A DNA stretch of 64,000 nucleotides from Gnetum montanum (taxonomy: Eukaryota; Streptophyta; Gnetopsida; Gnetales; Gnetaceae), in NCBI GenBank assembly GCA_015680685.1, contig MNCI01010863.1, positions 213,044 to 277,043 on the forward strand, in the 5' to 3' direction. Below are positions 11,244 to 22,235 of the stretch, one piece after another (the first letter of the stretch is position 1; every line of letters begins with the position of its first letter). The notes beneath the pieces were generated by a model. The model ran no database searches. It worked only from the letters and a program-made list of their open reading frames with translations, and was not told the origin of the DNA. A program made the translations under genes and the position numbers.

Positions 11244-13560
11244 ATTTCTTCTCCTTCTCACAAGCATGAAGATGTCAAACCATTGGTCCCACAAGAGTGC
11301 AAAGTGGTATATACTCATCTAGATGAGTATGCACCAAACTTCATCTTCATCCCAGACAAAGATGAGTAGTTGTGAGGGCATGACATGGAGGGCAATATCA
11401 TATTGCCACCTAATCAATTTGTGCCTAAGATGCTCTTTTAAACTTTTAAGAAGTTGGGCATTCTGGATCTTCACAAGGAATACACTGTGAATGGTTATGA
11501 TACTCGAGATTACCATCCCACTGAAACACAACATAGGAGAGACTGACACTAGGAGAAGCACCATGAGGCTATGAAGTGGAAACATTTCACTAATCTCTTG
11601 TTCCTACTAAATCAAGATGACAATGAGAATCCTCCCTTTGAAGGTTATCAACATGAAGATTCTTCATCCCCTGTTGTTAATAATAAGGGTGTGGCCCTAA
11701 ACCTATGATCCACTATTCATAAACTAGGTTCAAGAAAAAGTGACAATCAAGGTAGGGACTCGAGTAAACATCATGATGGTAAGGGATCTAAAGATGGTGG
11801 TTGTAATGAGCAAAGAGGTGATGGTGGACACTGAGGTGGCAATGGTGGTCCACCTTTCTCTTCATTCTCTTCATTTGATTCCAAATACTCCTCTTCATTT
11901 ACTAGTTCTCATAAAAGCCACTATCAAAATAATCATGATGAAGGTGATCAACAAGACAAAAATTACTATTAATACCATCAAGAGTGCAAAGGTGGTGGAA
12001 ACCATCATCGACATCATCAACACAATGATGATGATGAACCTTTGTTGGTGACTTGAAGAATGCTCAACATTGTAGAGGTAGTAAAGATCCCAACTAGGCA
12101 TGTGAAAGATAGTTGGATCAAACACTTAGATATGAACAATATCCAAAGATTTAAGGGGGTATAAAATTTTGATCTACAAGCTTTCCATGTTGCCTATGCC
12201 TTACAGAACATTGAAAATGATTAGCAGACACTCAAGCTCTTTCCTAGGACACTCATCAAGGAAGCTAAAAGCTAGTACTATTCCTTGGAGCTAGAATCTA
12301 TATGTAGATGGAGTACCATGTTGGAGCTATTCAATGACAAATATCAAACATACTCCAAAGTGTCTAACCTAAGAAAGCAAATCCAAGGATAAAAATAGGG
12401 ACACATGAGCCCTTAGATTCCACCATGGCTAGATATTATTCTCTTTTACATCAATGCCCTGGCCATTGATATTATTAGAGGGAACAACTCCGCCCACATC
12501 ATAGATGGGCTCATAGTTGAAATAATAAGAACTCTTGAGATTTATACCCAATGAAGACTTTATGAACTAAGAGCTCATTAGATCCAAAGGCTTATAGAGT
12601 AGGTAGTAAAAGAAGAATGAGAGTTGTGAAAAAGGAAAAGTACTAAAGAATATAATAGGGATCCTTCCATCAGGAAAAGGAAGGTCCAATTCTATGATGA
12701 GGAGGATGCACCACTTGACGAGGTGGTAAACAAAAAAACCTTGCCTATATAAAAATATGTTTCTAATATTTGGTAAAGGTTGACAAATTATGGGATTCTT
12801 TGGATGAGAAATTCCAAACTACTATGAAGATTGTTGAAGCATCCAAAGAATATAATAATGATCGTGAACATAGGAGATGAAAAGAAGCTGAACGTGCCTA
12901 TCAGAGAGGTAAGGGTAAAGTTGCTACTATAGAGGAAGTTGTGGAAACTAACTCTAATGATGATTCTGGTTGTGACATTTGTCAATATGAACATCCAAAA
13001 GGATGTTGCCCTATAGTGTCACACTTACAAGAGTCTAGGGTGTACACATTGAATCCATGATTAGCAAAGAGGTAAGCGCCTAGATGATTGCGCTATCCTC
13101 AAGGTAATCCAAGGTAGTTCCACTAGCACCAACAAGCTTATTATCCAAGTGGAGCTCCACCACAACCATATGAGCAATACCAATAATGGCACTAACGACA
13201 ATTATGGGAAATGCCACCGCCAAGGCAATAGTACCATTATAGGCAACCAAATCCATAAAAGTACTATGTTTAGCAACCTGTTTCTCCAAGAATTTTTGCA
13301 AGCCACACCTTATTTCAACATCACTCTTACCCCCCAAAGTACCATTGAACACATTCACCATTCACTCAAGGAGAAACCCCATATCCATACCACCCTCTAC
13401 ATCCATTTGCACACATCCCTCCACCCTTTACCTAGTTGCCTCCTACTCCAGACATGCAAGGTGAAATTCCTCTATAGCCACAACAACAAAATACCATGAG
13501 GGTTGTACATTCACACCTGGCCTTCTAGCCATGTGATTCAGATAATCAATCTAGGAAATG
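11244..13560 (+). pseudogene. gag: Element B gag, start codon lost on this arm
   Basis: The frame corresponds to element D gag: VVYTHLDEYAPNFIFIPDKDE, YDTRDYHPTETQ, then a Ser/His/Asp-rich linker (11700-12050), LDMNNI, THEPLDSTMARYYSLLHQCP and VDKLWDSLDEKFQT. It ends with the compact zinc knuckle CDICQYEHPKGCCP plus HLQES (12971-13030). The right arm starts with ATG at 55992 (reading MSSPSHKHED); here that codon is ATT (11244-11246). Many stops and frameshifts follow. Apparent small frames at 11740-12051 and 13149-13499 are out-of-frame shadows of the low-complexity linkers. Confidence 0.8.
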
Positions 13561-13642
13561 ACCTTTTTCCTGATCTAATAGTCCTCATAAACCCTTACAA
13601 CCTCATGCGGTTAGCTACCCTGCATCTCCAACACCCTCATCC

Positions 13643-13787
13643 TCTACATAAAATACATTCAAGAGCCCTTCAAACCAAACACCACCTCGAATCCACACTA
13701 TGATGTTAACTCANGTCTACATAAAATACATTCAAGAGCCCTTCAAACCAAACACCACCTCGAATCCACACTATGATGTTAACTCAT
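13643..13787 (+). repeat. 73-bp tandem duplication around a single N, probable assembly artefact
   Basis: The sequence starting TCTACATAAAATACATTC at 13643 recurs at 13716, offset exactly 73 bp, with one unknown base at 13714 between the copies. The right arm (about 53510-53590) has it once. A single N joining overlapping contig ends is the simplest explanation. Confidence 0.85.
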
Positions 13788-13789
13788 GT

Positions 13790-14277
13790 TGTTTCCAATT
13801 GGATCAAGGCTGACAATCTTTCCACAAAAATATTTGACCTGAGAACTCCACTCATTTACTTGTAAATTTTTGGACATGAGCCATTCAAGGCTCTTCTTGA
13901 TTTTGGTTTTGGTGTTAATCTCATCTCCCATGACATGTATAAGGCCTACAACCTACCACCTCTCAAGAAGAGCAACATTACTTTAGAATTGGTAAACCAA
14001 TCAATCACTATTCCTTTGGGATTAGTGGAGGACATTATAACCACAGTTTGTGGGTGGTCCTATCCTATCAATTTTCTTGTGATCAAGGTTGAGAATTGCA
14101 AGGGTAACTTCCCCATCATTATGGGAAGAGCTTGGTTAAGCACAGTTGATGCACAAATGGGCATAAGGGATCTCTCCTTGGAAATCTCCAAGGAGAATGA
14201 ATTTGGATGGTTAGAGAAGAAGCGTATTCCATGCATTGTGTACAATGATAATGGGTGCAATTGCATACAAAATATTT
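13790..14277 (+). pseudogene. pol: Element B protease, active site altered
   Basis: Retropepsin-like domain, open over most of its length: FKALLDFGFGVNLISHDMYK, then ITIPLGLVEDIITTVCGWSY, INFLVIKVENCKGNFPIIMG and RAWLSTVDAQMGIRDLSLEI. The catalytic triad is DFG here (13899-13907) but DSG on the right arm, a single C-to-T change at the middle codon. The flap-like and hydrophobic-hydrophobic-Gly (IIMG) segments are intact. It precedes RT directly, as in Ty3/gypsy pol. Confidence 0.85.
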
Positions 14278-14835
14278 GATCCATCAAAAGTACATACATT
14301 AAATCATGCAATCATTTTGCATAAGAAATAGATATTCAAAGGTGTCTGTACACAGTAGCCACAAAATAGGAGGGCACCCAGTGGCTAACAACTAACTCAA
14401 AAAGCAACACATTATGCATGAAACCAACTGAGAGACTAACATGTGCTTATGTTGAAAGCATGGATGAACTTTAGAAAGTTCATCACCAACTCTCTGATGA
14501 TGAAGATAATGATACCTATTAGGGAGAGTTGGAAATCCCTAATAACTTCAAACAGGAGCCCATACAGTTGAAAACTCTACCAACTAACATGGAGTATGCA
14601 TTCTTAAACAATGATAAGCTAGTCATAATCAATGCTAGACGTGCTCCTAAACAAAAAGAAAATTTGTTAAAGGTGGTTAACAAATAGCCAACAACCTTTA
14701 GTTGGTCATATCTCGAGCTAATTGGAATCAATCCAAGGATATGCCAACATTGCATTTACATTAACCTAACCATGAAGCCAAGAAAGTGGTTGCAGAGATG
14801 GCTGAACCCCAAATTGAAGCAAATTATCAAGGAGA

Positions 14836-15560
14836 AAATAGAGTAACTCCTCAAGATAGGGTTTATATATTCCATTGTGGATAGTGAGTGGGTTAGCCCA
14901 CTTGTAATTATGTCAAAGAAAGATGGCAAGTGGTGAGTCTGCATCAACTTCAAGCTTTTGAACATGGCAACATTTAAAGATCATTTTCCATTATCATTTG
15001 TGGACCAAGTGTTGGATGCTATCTCTGGGAATTGCTATTATACCTCCTTGGATTGATATAGTGGATATAACCAAATCCAAATTGCACCAAAAGATCAGGC
15101 CAAGACAACATTCACAAGTCTCTGGGGGACTTTTGCATATTGTAAGATGTCATTCAGTATGTGCAATTCCCCTACAACATTTCAATGCTTGGTACTTAGC
15201 ATCTTTCAATAGCAGGTCAGTAGTGGTGTGAAAGTCTTCATGGGTGACTTCTCCACCTATGGAGCTACACTTGAGTAAGCCTTGGACCACCTTGAGCAAG
15301 TATTAAAAAGATGTGTGGAAACAAATCTATAGCTCAACTGGCAAAAGATCTATCTCATGGTTCAAGACGACATTATGTTGGGGTACTGAATTTCATAAGA
15401 AGGGGTTGAGGTAGAACAAGAGAAGATAAGGGTCATCTAAGGAATAACACACCAACTAGAGATAGGTAAAGATGTTCAATCATTCCTTGGACATATTGGT
15501 TACTATCAATGATTCATACAGAATTTCTCTAAGATCACAAAGCCATTGGTCAAGCTTACA
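14836..15560 (+). pseudogene. pol: Element B reverse transcriptase
   Basis: Gypsy RT segments in order: VDSEWVSPLVIMSKKDGKW, CINFKLLNMATFKDHFPL, VDQVLDAISGNCYYTSLD, YSGYNQIQIAPKDQAKTTFT, LWGTFAYCKMSFS, VFMGDFSTYG, then a connection region (QSFLGHIGYY). The catalytic pair normally read as DD is GD at about 15240 in both arms, so the polymerase was inactive before the duplication, or this copy is a defective lineage. Stops at KW*VC and LD*YSG are specific to this arm; the right arm is open across 52088-52423. Confidence 0.88.
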
Positions 15561-15599
15561 TAGAAAGATGCTCCATTCATCTAGACCAATGAATGCAAA

Positions 15600-16060
15600 C
15601 ATGCATTCCAACAATTAAAGGAAAAACTTGTAGAAACTCCAATTCTACGAGCACCAAACTAGTCCAGAACATTTCACATAATGATAGACACATCTAATTA
15701 TGCTTTGGAAGCAGTGCTTATATAGTTGGATGATAAAAAATGTTCATATTACATCCACTGCATGAGCCAAAGCATTGTAGGTGCACAGCTGAATTACACC
15801 ACCACAGAGAAAGAATTAATGGTAGTGGTGTATGCTCTTAAAAAATTCAAGTACTATGTGCTTGGTTATGAAGTATTTGTGCACATAGACCATAGTGTTA
15901 GTTGCTTCCTAATGAACAAGCTGATGGTGAGTCCCTATATCATATGGTGGCTTGTGATATTTCTGGAATTTGATATCACAATGGTAGATTGAAAAGGGAC
16001 TGAGAATGTGATTGCTGACCACCTCTCTTAATTAAGATGGAATAATAAAGAGGAGAAGAT
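15600..16060 (+). pseudogene. pol: Element B RNase H
   Basis: Reads FHIMIDTSNYALEAVL (first acidic position in IDTS), YYIHCMSQSIVGAQLNYTTT, EKELMVVVYALKKFKYYVLG, FVHIDHSVSCFLMNKLMVSP, then KGTENVIADHLS, so all acidic positions of the family can be placed. A few stops (for example 15723 TAG, 15990 TGA) interrupt it. Adjacent to RT upstream and integrase downstream. Confidence 0.88.
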
Positions 16061-16079
16061 CCCGCTCTTTGATTAGTTT

Positions 16080-17400
16080 CTAGACGAACTCCTCTTTATA
16101 GGAGCACTAAATGACCAAGTGCCCACAAAAACAACATGGTACAATGGCATCCTCACCTATTTTCTCACTCAAAAGATGCCACAAGATCTTGACTTTAGAA
16201 ATAAGCAACAATTTCTTCATCAAGCCAAATACTTCATGAAAATCAATGGACACATCTACAAGGTGTGCACCAATAGCCTGATTCGTTAGTGTGTCCCTGA
16301 TGAAGAAAAATGGCACATTCTTTAGGATGCTCACAAAGGGCCTTGCGGAGGCCACTATGTAGATGGTAGGATACTATTGGCTATAATCTTCAGGGATGCC
16401 CACTAGTTCATCCAATCTTGTGAATGTTGTCAGTGAGGTGGTGGGATGACCGCATGAATGGAGGATCCTTAATAGTGGATTCAACCACTAGAGCCTTTTG
16501 ACATATGGGGCATTGACATCATGGATCCTATCACACCTATGTCCAATGGAAAGACATATATCATTGTAGTAGTTGACTACTACACAAAATGGGTAGAAGT
16601 AGTAGCTATTACTAACTGTACATCATCTACTGCTACTACATTTGTATAACAAAATGTTGTAAATAGGTTTGGGATGCCACGTGCACTAATTTCTGACAAT
16701 GGAACTCATTTCACAAGTGCCACTTTTAGAAAGTTAATGCAACGCTTAGGGGTTAAACATAAATTAACAACGCCCTATCACCCCCAAGCCAATGGTCAAG
16801 TAGAGGTAACTAATAGGGAGATCACAAAGATCTTAACAAGGATCATAAGAAAATATAGGAAATATTGAAATAAAAAATTCAACAATACCGTCTGGACCTA
16901 CTACTCAACATGGGAACTTCCTATTGGCTATTCTCTCTACAAGCTAGTGTATGGAAAGCTTTCAATGCTTCCAATTCAATTTGAGCTTCGTACACTCTTA
17001 GCAGCCCATGATCTGAATCTTGAACTAAGTCTAGAACAAAAAAAAAACATTGATCAACCTCAATGTGCTAAATGAAAATTGATTAGTAGTCCTATCTTTG
17101 AATGAGGTGAACAAGGCATTCAACAAGCAATGTCATGACCTTAGAATACGGAAAATAAAACTTCAACCAGGAGATAAGGTTTTCTATTGAAATCCCACAT
17201 TTTTATCCCAGAAGACCAAATTTCAAAGGTTGTGGAAGGGACCTTACATAATTGATTAAACCTTTTCCTTTGGGGCCATGTTAATTTACAAACCTAAGAG
17301 CCCAAATAAAAAGCAATTGGTCAATGTCCAATAAGTGAAACCTTTCCTAGAACCAAGACAAGCTAGTGCAACTACCACCTCAATGGATGGACAACCACGT
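16080..17400 (+). pseudogene. pol: Element B integrase
   Basis: The zinc-binding N-terminus is recognisable (AHKGPCGGHY, then SCECCQ near 16425). The core reads FDIWGIDIMDPITP (catalytic Asp), MPRALISDNGTHFTSATF (second Asp, about 16690) and YHPQANGQVEVTNREITKI (Glu, about 16805), so all three DDE residues are present. The tail reads KVFYWNPTFLSQKTKFQRLW and VKPFLEPRQA, as in gypsy integrases. There are about a dozen stops. The longest open piece is 16674-16868. Confidence 0.9.
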
Positions 17401-18947
17401 TTAATATTTTGGATCTCCTTCTTCCAACTTAGTTATGGGGGAGATGGCCATCTATGCTAACAATCCATATGGCTTCTTAGTTTTTCTACTTTTTGTTTTC
17501 CACATTTTTTATTTTACAAGTTATTTATTTTATTTTACAAATTTTTTATTTTCAAATTTTTTCCCTTTTACTTCATTTTTAGTTTATTTGAATATTTCTT
17601 GATTATTTCACACTTTCTTATATATTTTACTTTGTTTTGTTTTGTTTGAGTGTGAATTTTCATTATTTTTGCTAATAAAAGCACTTTATTACCACAAGAC
17701 ATAGTGCCACTGTTGTTGTTTACTACTGATGGTTTATGCTTAATGTTGTGATTGTCAATGTATGGTTTCTAATGTCTAATAACTATGACATGGTTTATTT
17801 TTCATGGAATAGGTAGTGAGTCCACATCATCCACTCATCCAATAAACTCTATGGTTTTCCTTACTCTAGAAGTCTAAGATCCCTTCCATTAAAGAAACTT
17901 TTAATCAATTGGTAACCTTGGTAGTTCCATAATTGGGAAGGATTCAAAGGTTTGTAGAGGGTGTGACTTCAAGGGAACTCAATACTCTTTGTACTCTTCT
18001 ACTTACTTGAGTGCTTGGGTGATTTTCATGAACTTCTTACCATTCCATTCCAACCACTAATAGGAAGTCAAATAATATCTTTTCATGGTGTGGTTCCCAT
18101 CCAAAAATTCAAAAAAAAAAAGAACAAACAAACCAAAACAAATAAAAAAACATGATGGGAATTCAAAGCACACCCCTTAGACAAATAAATAGGCTACAAG
18201 CACTAGTGATGGGACTAGAAAGACATGTTACCTATGCCTGAAGGTCCCCTCTAACTAAGGCCCTCTCTCTCTCTCACTTCCTACTTCTATTTTCTTCTCT
18301 TTATGGAATAGTGCTTGTTTTGTGAGAGCACTTCTTGAGTGGGTAGATTGGTTTTGAGTGGTGATGCGAAGTCACTGAATGAGGCTAATTTTGGTCTGGA
18401 CTAAGGATGGATCTTCTTAGGTCATTTTAAATACATATTCCACAAAATACTTTTTACGACCTCAATTCAAGATTCCATTCCACCTTCTTAGTCATCCATC
18501 TATGCTACCATAACTCACCTCACTGTCGGTTTCTATATTATGTCTGATGTCATAGTCTGATGTGTTGGAATTCTTGGATAGATCCTTTTTAGTTGGTCCT
18601 TAACTTTTCATGACCATTAATCAACTATGGGGCCCACAAACTCCTTAGTTGGGGTTATGCAAGGGCAACAAGGGCATGTGCCTGCTATGGGCATGTCCCT
18701 TATCTTAACCATTGCTACAATCCTATCTTTTGCATATTCCATTGTGAAAATCATTGTGTGTTCCTTGAACTCTCATTCTCCATCCTATTTCTCCATTTTT
18801 CTTAATTTTCTTAATTTTTGGAACTTCAACATCATCTTCTTGCATTTTCATCATGTTTGTGGCTGTTTGGGCTTTCATTTGATCCTAAATTCATTCAAGA
18901 TCTCTTTGTAATTTTTAAGTTTTAACTCCATCAATGATGGTCAATAG
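17400..18947 (+). other. Long non-coding region of element B between pol and extra ORF
   Basis: About 1.5 kb with no supported coding frame. It includes T-rich tracts (17500-17660), an A-rich tract at 18110-18150 and a 31-bp block (18215-18245) shared with element A at 63641-63671 with one mismatch. Around it are weaker matches, including the words for ACTCATCC near 17840 versus 63370. The apparent 94-codon frame at 18627-18911 has no recognisable features. Such long regions after pol are known in Tat/Ogre-type elements. Confidence 0.65.
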
Positions 18948-19026
18948 TTGCATCGACTAGGCCCCATTGATGCAGTAGACTACATCGACAAGGCCTCGTC
19001 GATGCAACATAAAAATAGTATAAATA
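18948..19026 (+). promoter_or_regulatory. Internal U3-like promoter block of element B
   Basis: Two palindromic copies of the LTR U3 word (TTGCATCGACTAGGCCCC..., then TACATCGACAAGGCCTCG...) at 18948-19007 are followed 11 nt later by TATAAATA (19019-19026). The LTRs at 10545-10680 and 26355-26484 have the same order and spacing. It stands about 440 bp upstream of the extra ORF. The right arm preserves it at 48277-48355. Interpretation as a second promoter driving the extra ORF is inference. Confidence 0.55.
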
Positions 19027-19171
19027 CTATCGAACACTTTGAATTTTTCACATTTGGTCCATAACGCCCAAGGAGTTTTTGCAATTTTCAGAGCCCAGAA
19101 TATTCCTAAGCCTATAACTCTTGCACCGTTTATCCAAATCATCCCATTCTTAGATCCTACAATTACCATAG

Positions 19172-19464
19172 GTAAGCTCATAATCATTGGGGTAGTAAAC
19201 CTTAAAGTTTTGATGATAATTTTTCAAAACTTTTCCTAACTCCCCCAAAGGGTTAAGATATAAAATGCTATTAAATCATTAATTTTTGAGAATTTAACCC
19301 TTCCAACAACTTCGGTAAACCAAAGATTAAATTAATAATTAAATACTTAATCCATCTAGCCATAATCACACCTTAGCCAAGTGTAACCTCCCTATGAGAT
19401 AATGTGTTCTAGTCATTCTGAGTTACATAATATTTGCTAATCCATTGTTATGTTGTGATTATAG
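19172..19464 (+). other. Predicted 293-bp intron in the leader of the extra ORF
   Basis: A strong plant donor (ATAG|GTAAGC, 19171/19172) and an acceptor (GTGATTATAG| at 19464) flank an AT-rich 293-bp stretch. A branch-like CTAAT lies about 26 nt upstream of the acceptor. The ATG of the extra ORF follows the AG immediately. The right arm keeps donor, acceptor and identical length (47839-48131). Prediction only. Confidence 0.5.
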
Positions 19465-20472
19465 ATGGCACCAAGATTGAAGAGACCACAGGAGGAAGGA
19501 CCATCGCAACCACAAGAGAAACGACCTTGAGGGGGAAGAGGCCAACAAGAACATGGCCAAGAATAGGCTAAGGAAACCCAAGTAATGGGACCTCTCAAAG
19601 ACGAGGCTAAGGTGGAATTTGTCCAATAGATTCCCAAGGAGAAAGCTACATCTAAACGCTCATAGTGAGGCAAAGTGCCAAGCCATATACCTAAACTAGA
19701 AGTCACACTCACACAGGCTTACCTCGACATAATTGGGAACTATGAGGTCCAATGCTTAGTTCTCCAAGAGTTGAACTTTGGGTCATTCCTTGAATGGGCT
19801 TCAGAAGATGTCAAAGCTCAATTGCAAGCCTCTCCCATGTGGCCAAATCATCTAGCTGTCGATGGGATTGATACCTACAACAAGGTGAAAATCTACATGA
19901 AGGAGTTGCAGATTGAAGAAATGATGGAGTACATGGAGTTTTCCAATCGCTACTATGCAAACCTAGCAATGCTGACTACCAGATAGTTGCAGTTTGAGCT
20001 TGAGAAGTAAGTGGCCAGATTGTACTTATTGTATGAGGTTGAGTTTAAGAATCATAAAGACACCAAGCAAAAGCTTGTAGTGGAAAATTTTGAACTCAAG
20101 GTTCTCAAGACAAAATTCATAGACCAAACATTAGTCACCAAGAACATAGCCAAAAGAATGAATGACTACTAGGCATTGTAAGACATAATCCAAGCATTCA
20201 ACATTGAGCACAAACAATTTGCTGTAAAGGAGCTATTTCCAATACTGCCTTGTCCTTAGGATGTTTCAATTCTGGCCCACATTGATGAAGCTACATGGAC
20301 CGTGAATGATCCCAGAAGTAAAGAAGAGAAAATGAAAGTAGATGCTTTTAGGCTTTCACTAGAAGTTGCAGTAGTAGCAGGACAACCACAACCACCTCAA
20401 CCACTAGCCACACCTGGAGTTGGAGAAGGTCCGTTGGAGCCTTAGGAGCCTCCATCACCTAGGACCATGTGA
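19465..20472 (+). pseudogene. Extra 3' ORF of gypsy element B
   Basis: One frame of 336 codons from ATG 19465 to TGA 20470-20472, with no frameshift but about eight internal stops. It begins MAPRLKRPQEEGPSQPQEKR (basic and Gln/Pro-rich). The core reads LTQAYLDIIGNYEVQCLVLQ, ELNFGSFLEWASEDVKAQLQ and YMKELQIEEMMEYMEFSNRY, then a helical region likely to be coiled coil (QFELEKQVARLYLLYEVEFK). A Pro-rich tail (GQPQPPQPLATPG) follows. The stops near 19528, 19564, 19630 and 19660 occur in both arms, so decay began before the duplication. Function unknown. The position, between pol and the 3' LTR on the same strand, is that of the additional ORF in Tat/Ogre-like elements. Confidence 0.7.
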
Positions 20473-20496
20473 TATTCTCTTTTGTCTTCATGCCAT

Positions 20497-20904
20497 TGTA
20501 ACATGCATTTATGCATTGAAGTGGCCTCCATATTTGTTGACACTTATACACATTGGCATACCACATTTTTGTGTTGGCGTTGGGGTGGCGTCCACATCTA
20601 GATGGGGTTTTGGGTCTCTTATTTTTCAAATTTTCTCTCATGGTAACCAATTCCATGGCCTATAAATTCTTTCTTGATGGGAGAACAAAGGTACCACAAA
20701 TCACAGTAGGATTGCAGTTCAAGTCCCTTTCACAGATGCTTGGAGGTTGCATACACCATCGTTGTAGACTGCCAATGTGAAAGAAGAATTTGAACAAGAT
20801 TAAATAAAGGCATCAATGGCTAGAGGTCAGTTCCATTTGCTTCCACATTCTATACTTTGATTACTTGTGCAATCTGATTTTTTTTGCACAATAATTTTCT
20901 TACA
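20497..20904 (+). repeat. 5' LTR of copia element
   Basis: Starts TGTAACATGC and ends TTTTCTTACA, followed by TT and the primer site. It contains GGCCTATAAATTC (about 20660), a TATA-like word. Right-arm copy 46394-46800. Confidence 0.93.
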
Positions 20905-20906
20905 TT

Positions 20907-20918
20907 TGGTATCAGAGC
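20907..20918 (+). other. Primer-binding site of copia element (initiator tRNA-Met)
   Basis: TGGTATCAGAGC, the standard complement to the 3' end of initiator methionine tRNA used by plant copia elements, two bases after the LTR end. Confidence 0.95.
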
Positions 20919-21416
20919 ATTAGATCTCTATCTTGATGCATTTTGACAATGGTGCAATTATGTTTCATGATGCATTTTGATGATCCTTCATTATCTTGAT
21001 GCATTTTGACGATGGTATGGAGCATTAGAAAGTAGCCACAGCATCTTTAATTATGCAAAATTATGTACTAAGAGATTTTGGATCACATATGGTAGACAAC
21101 ATTAAAAATTGTGATTAATCATATGTAACATGATAAATTTTATCCCACAATAATTTTTATTATATTTAATATGACTAATTAGGATGATATTTTAAATTAC
21201 TTTTCTTAATTTGCCCACAGGGATTATAAAAAGGAATATAATTTAATAGTTTCATCATAAGGATATATGAATCTTTTTAATTTAAAATTTAGCCTAAAGC
21301 AATTTTATGTCATTTGATTCATATTTTTCATGTTTTACATTAGCAAACATGTCTTATGGTATTTTAACCTCAAATTTAGTAACATAAGCATGTTTGATTA
21401 TGTAGTCGTATAACTT

Positions 21417-22230
21417 GTGAGCTACTCTGATTTTAAATGTGACATTCTTGAATTAAAGGGTGATAATTATAAGGTTTGGAAGGAGAGAATTCTTCTTCAT
21501 TTAGGCTGGATGAACATTGATTATGCTATCTATAAGGATGAACCACCTACCATTATAGTAATCAGCTATTTGAATGATATTGGTAATTATGAAAAATGGG
21601 AGCGATCTAATTGCCTCTGTGTCATGTTCATAAAAACCAAGATCTTGGTTGGTATGGGTGGTTCACTGGAATAGTATGACAATGTGCGTGCTTTGTTAAA
21701 GGCCATTGATGAACACTTTGAGTCATCAGACAAGATGTTGGCGAGTACCTTGATGATAAATTTCTCATCCATGAAGCTCACTGAAACTCATGGTATGCCT
21801 TAGCACATCATGCAAATGAGGGATATAGTAGCTCAACTTAAAACACTTAAGGTTGAGATGTTAGAATCTTTCCTTGTGCACTACATCTTAAACACACTAC
21901 CACCATAGTACGGACCCTTTAAGATTTCTTATAATACACATAAGGACAAATGGTTAATCAATGAACTAATGACCATGTGTGTGAAAAAAGAGAGGAGACT
22001 TGCTATGGAAGTAAAAGAGAGTGTGCATCTAGCTACACAAGGAAAGAATAAAGAATAAAGGTAAGAGGAAGGTCAACTTGCCTACACTAGCTAATATTAA
22101 GAAGGAATCCAGATGTTTTTTTTTCTTGCAAAAAGAAAGGACACATAAAGAAGGATTGTTCTAAATATCATAAATGTCTTGAAAAGAAAGGTACTCGACT
22201 CTCACTTGTTTATTTTGAATCTAATATGGT
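21417..22230 (+). pseudogene. gag: Copia gag
   Basis: Typical copia gag: ILELKGDNYKVWKERILLHL, NIDYAIYKDEPPTI, IGNYEKWERSN, VRALLKAIDEHFESSDKMLA, HIMQMRDIVAQLKTLKVEML, SFLVHYILNTLPP, FKISYNTHKDKWLINELMTM. The CCHC zinc knuckle follows, with a one-base expansion in a T run at 22116-22124 that shifts the frame between its first and second Cys. Stops include 21672 TAG and 21906 TAG. The true start is not clear; the frame opens upstream of 21417 without a good ATG. The inverted-repeat edge (21916) cuts this gene. Confidence 0.88.
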
Positions 22231-22235
22231 TGATG

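Larger units (their letters stand above)
3610..21916 (+). repeat. Left arm of giant inverted repeat
   Basis: This segment is present again in reverse complement at 45381-64000. Matching positions sum to a nearly constant 67,225-67,610: 6447 pairs with 61163, 11244 with 55992, 19465 with 47838, 21674 with 45623. The inner edge is sharp: identity stops at 21916, inside copia gag. The outer edge is only where the right window edge truncates the comparison, so the repeat probably continues. Hand comparison of the shared copia LTR gives about 10-11 differences in 407 bp. Arm-specific changes include a 331-bp deletion in the left element B LTR near 11010 and a roughly 50-bp deletion in the left element A protease near 8085. 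Confidence 0.93.

Noticed and set aside
11740-12125. Plus and minus frames rich in Met, Ile and Val inside element B gag (also 55135-55496)
   Set aside because: Out-of-frame readings of the Ser/His/Asp-rich gag linker; the true gag frame aligns with element D.
18627-18911. 94-codon frame with hydrophobic C-terminus, also in the right arm
   Set aside because: No family resemblance; its presence in both arms only reflects the duplication. The sequence is T-rich, which gives apparent membrane segments.
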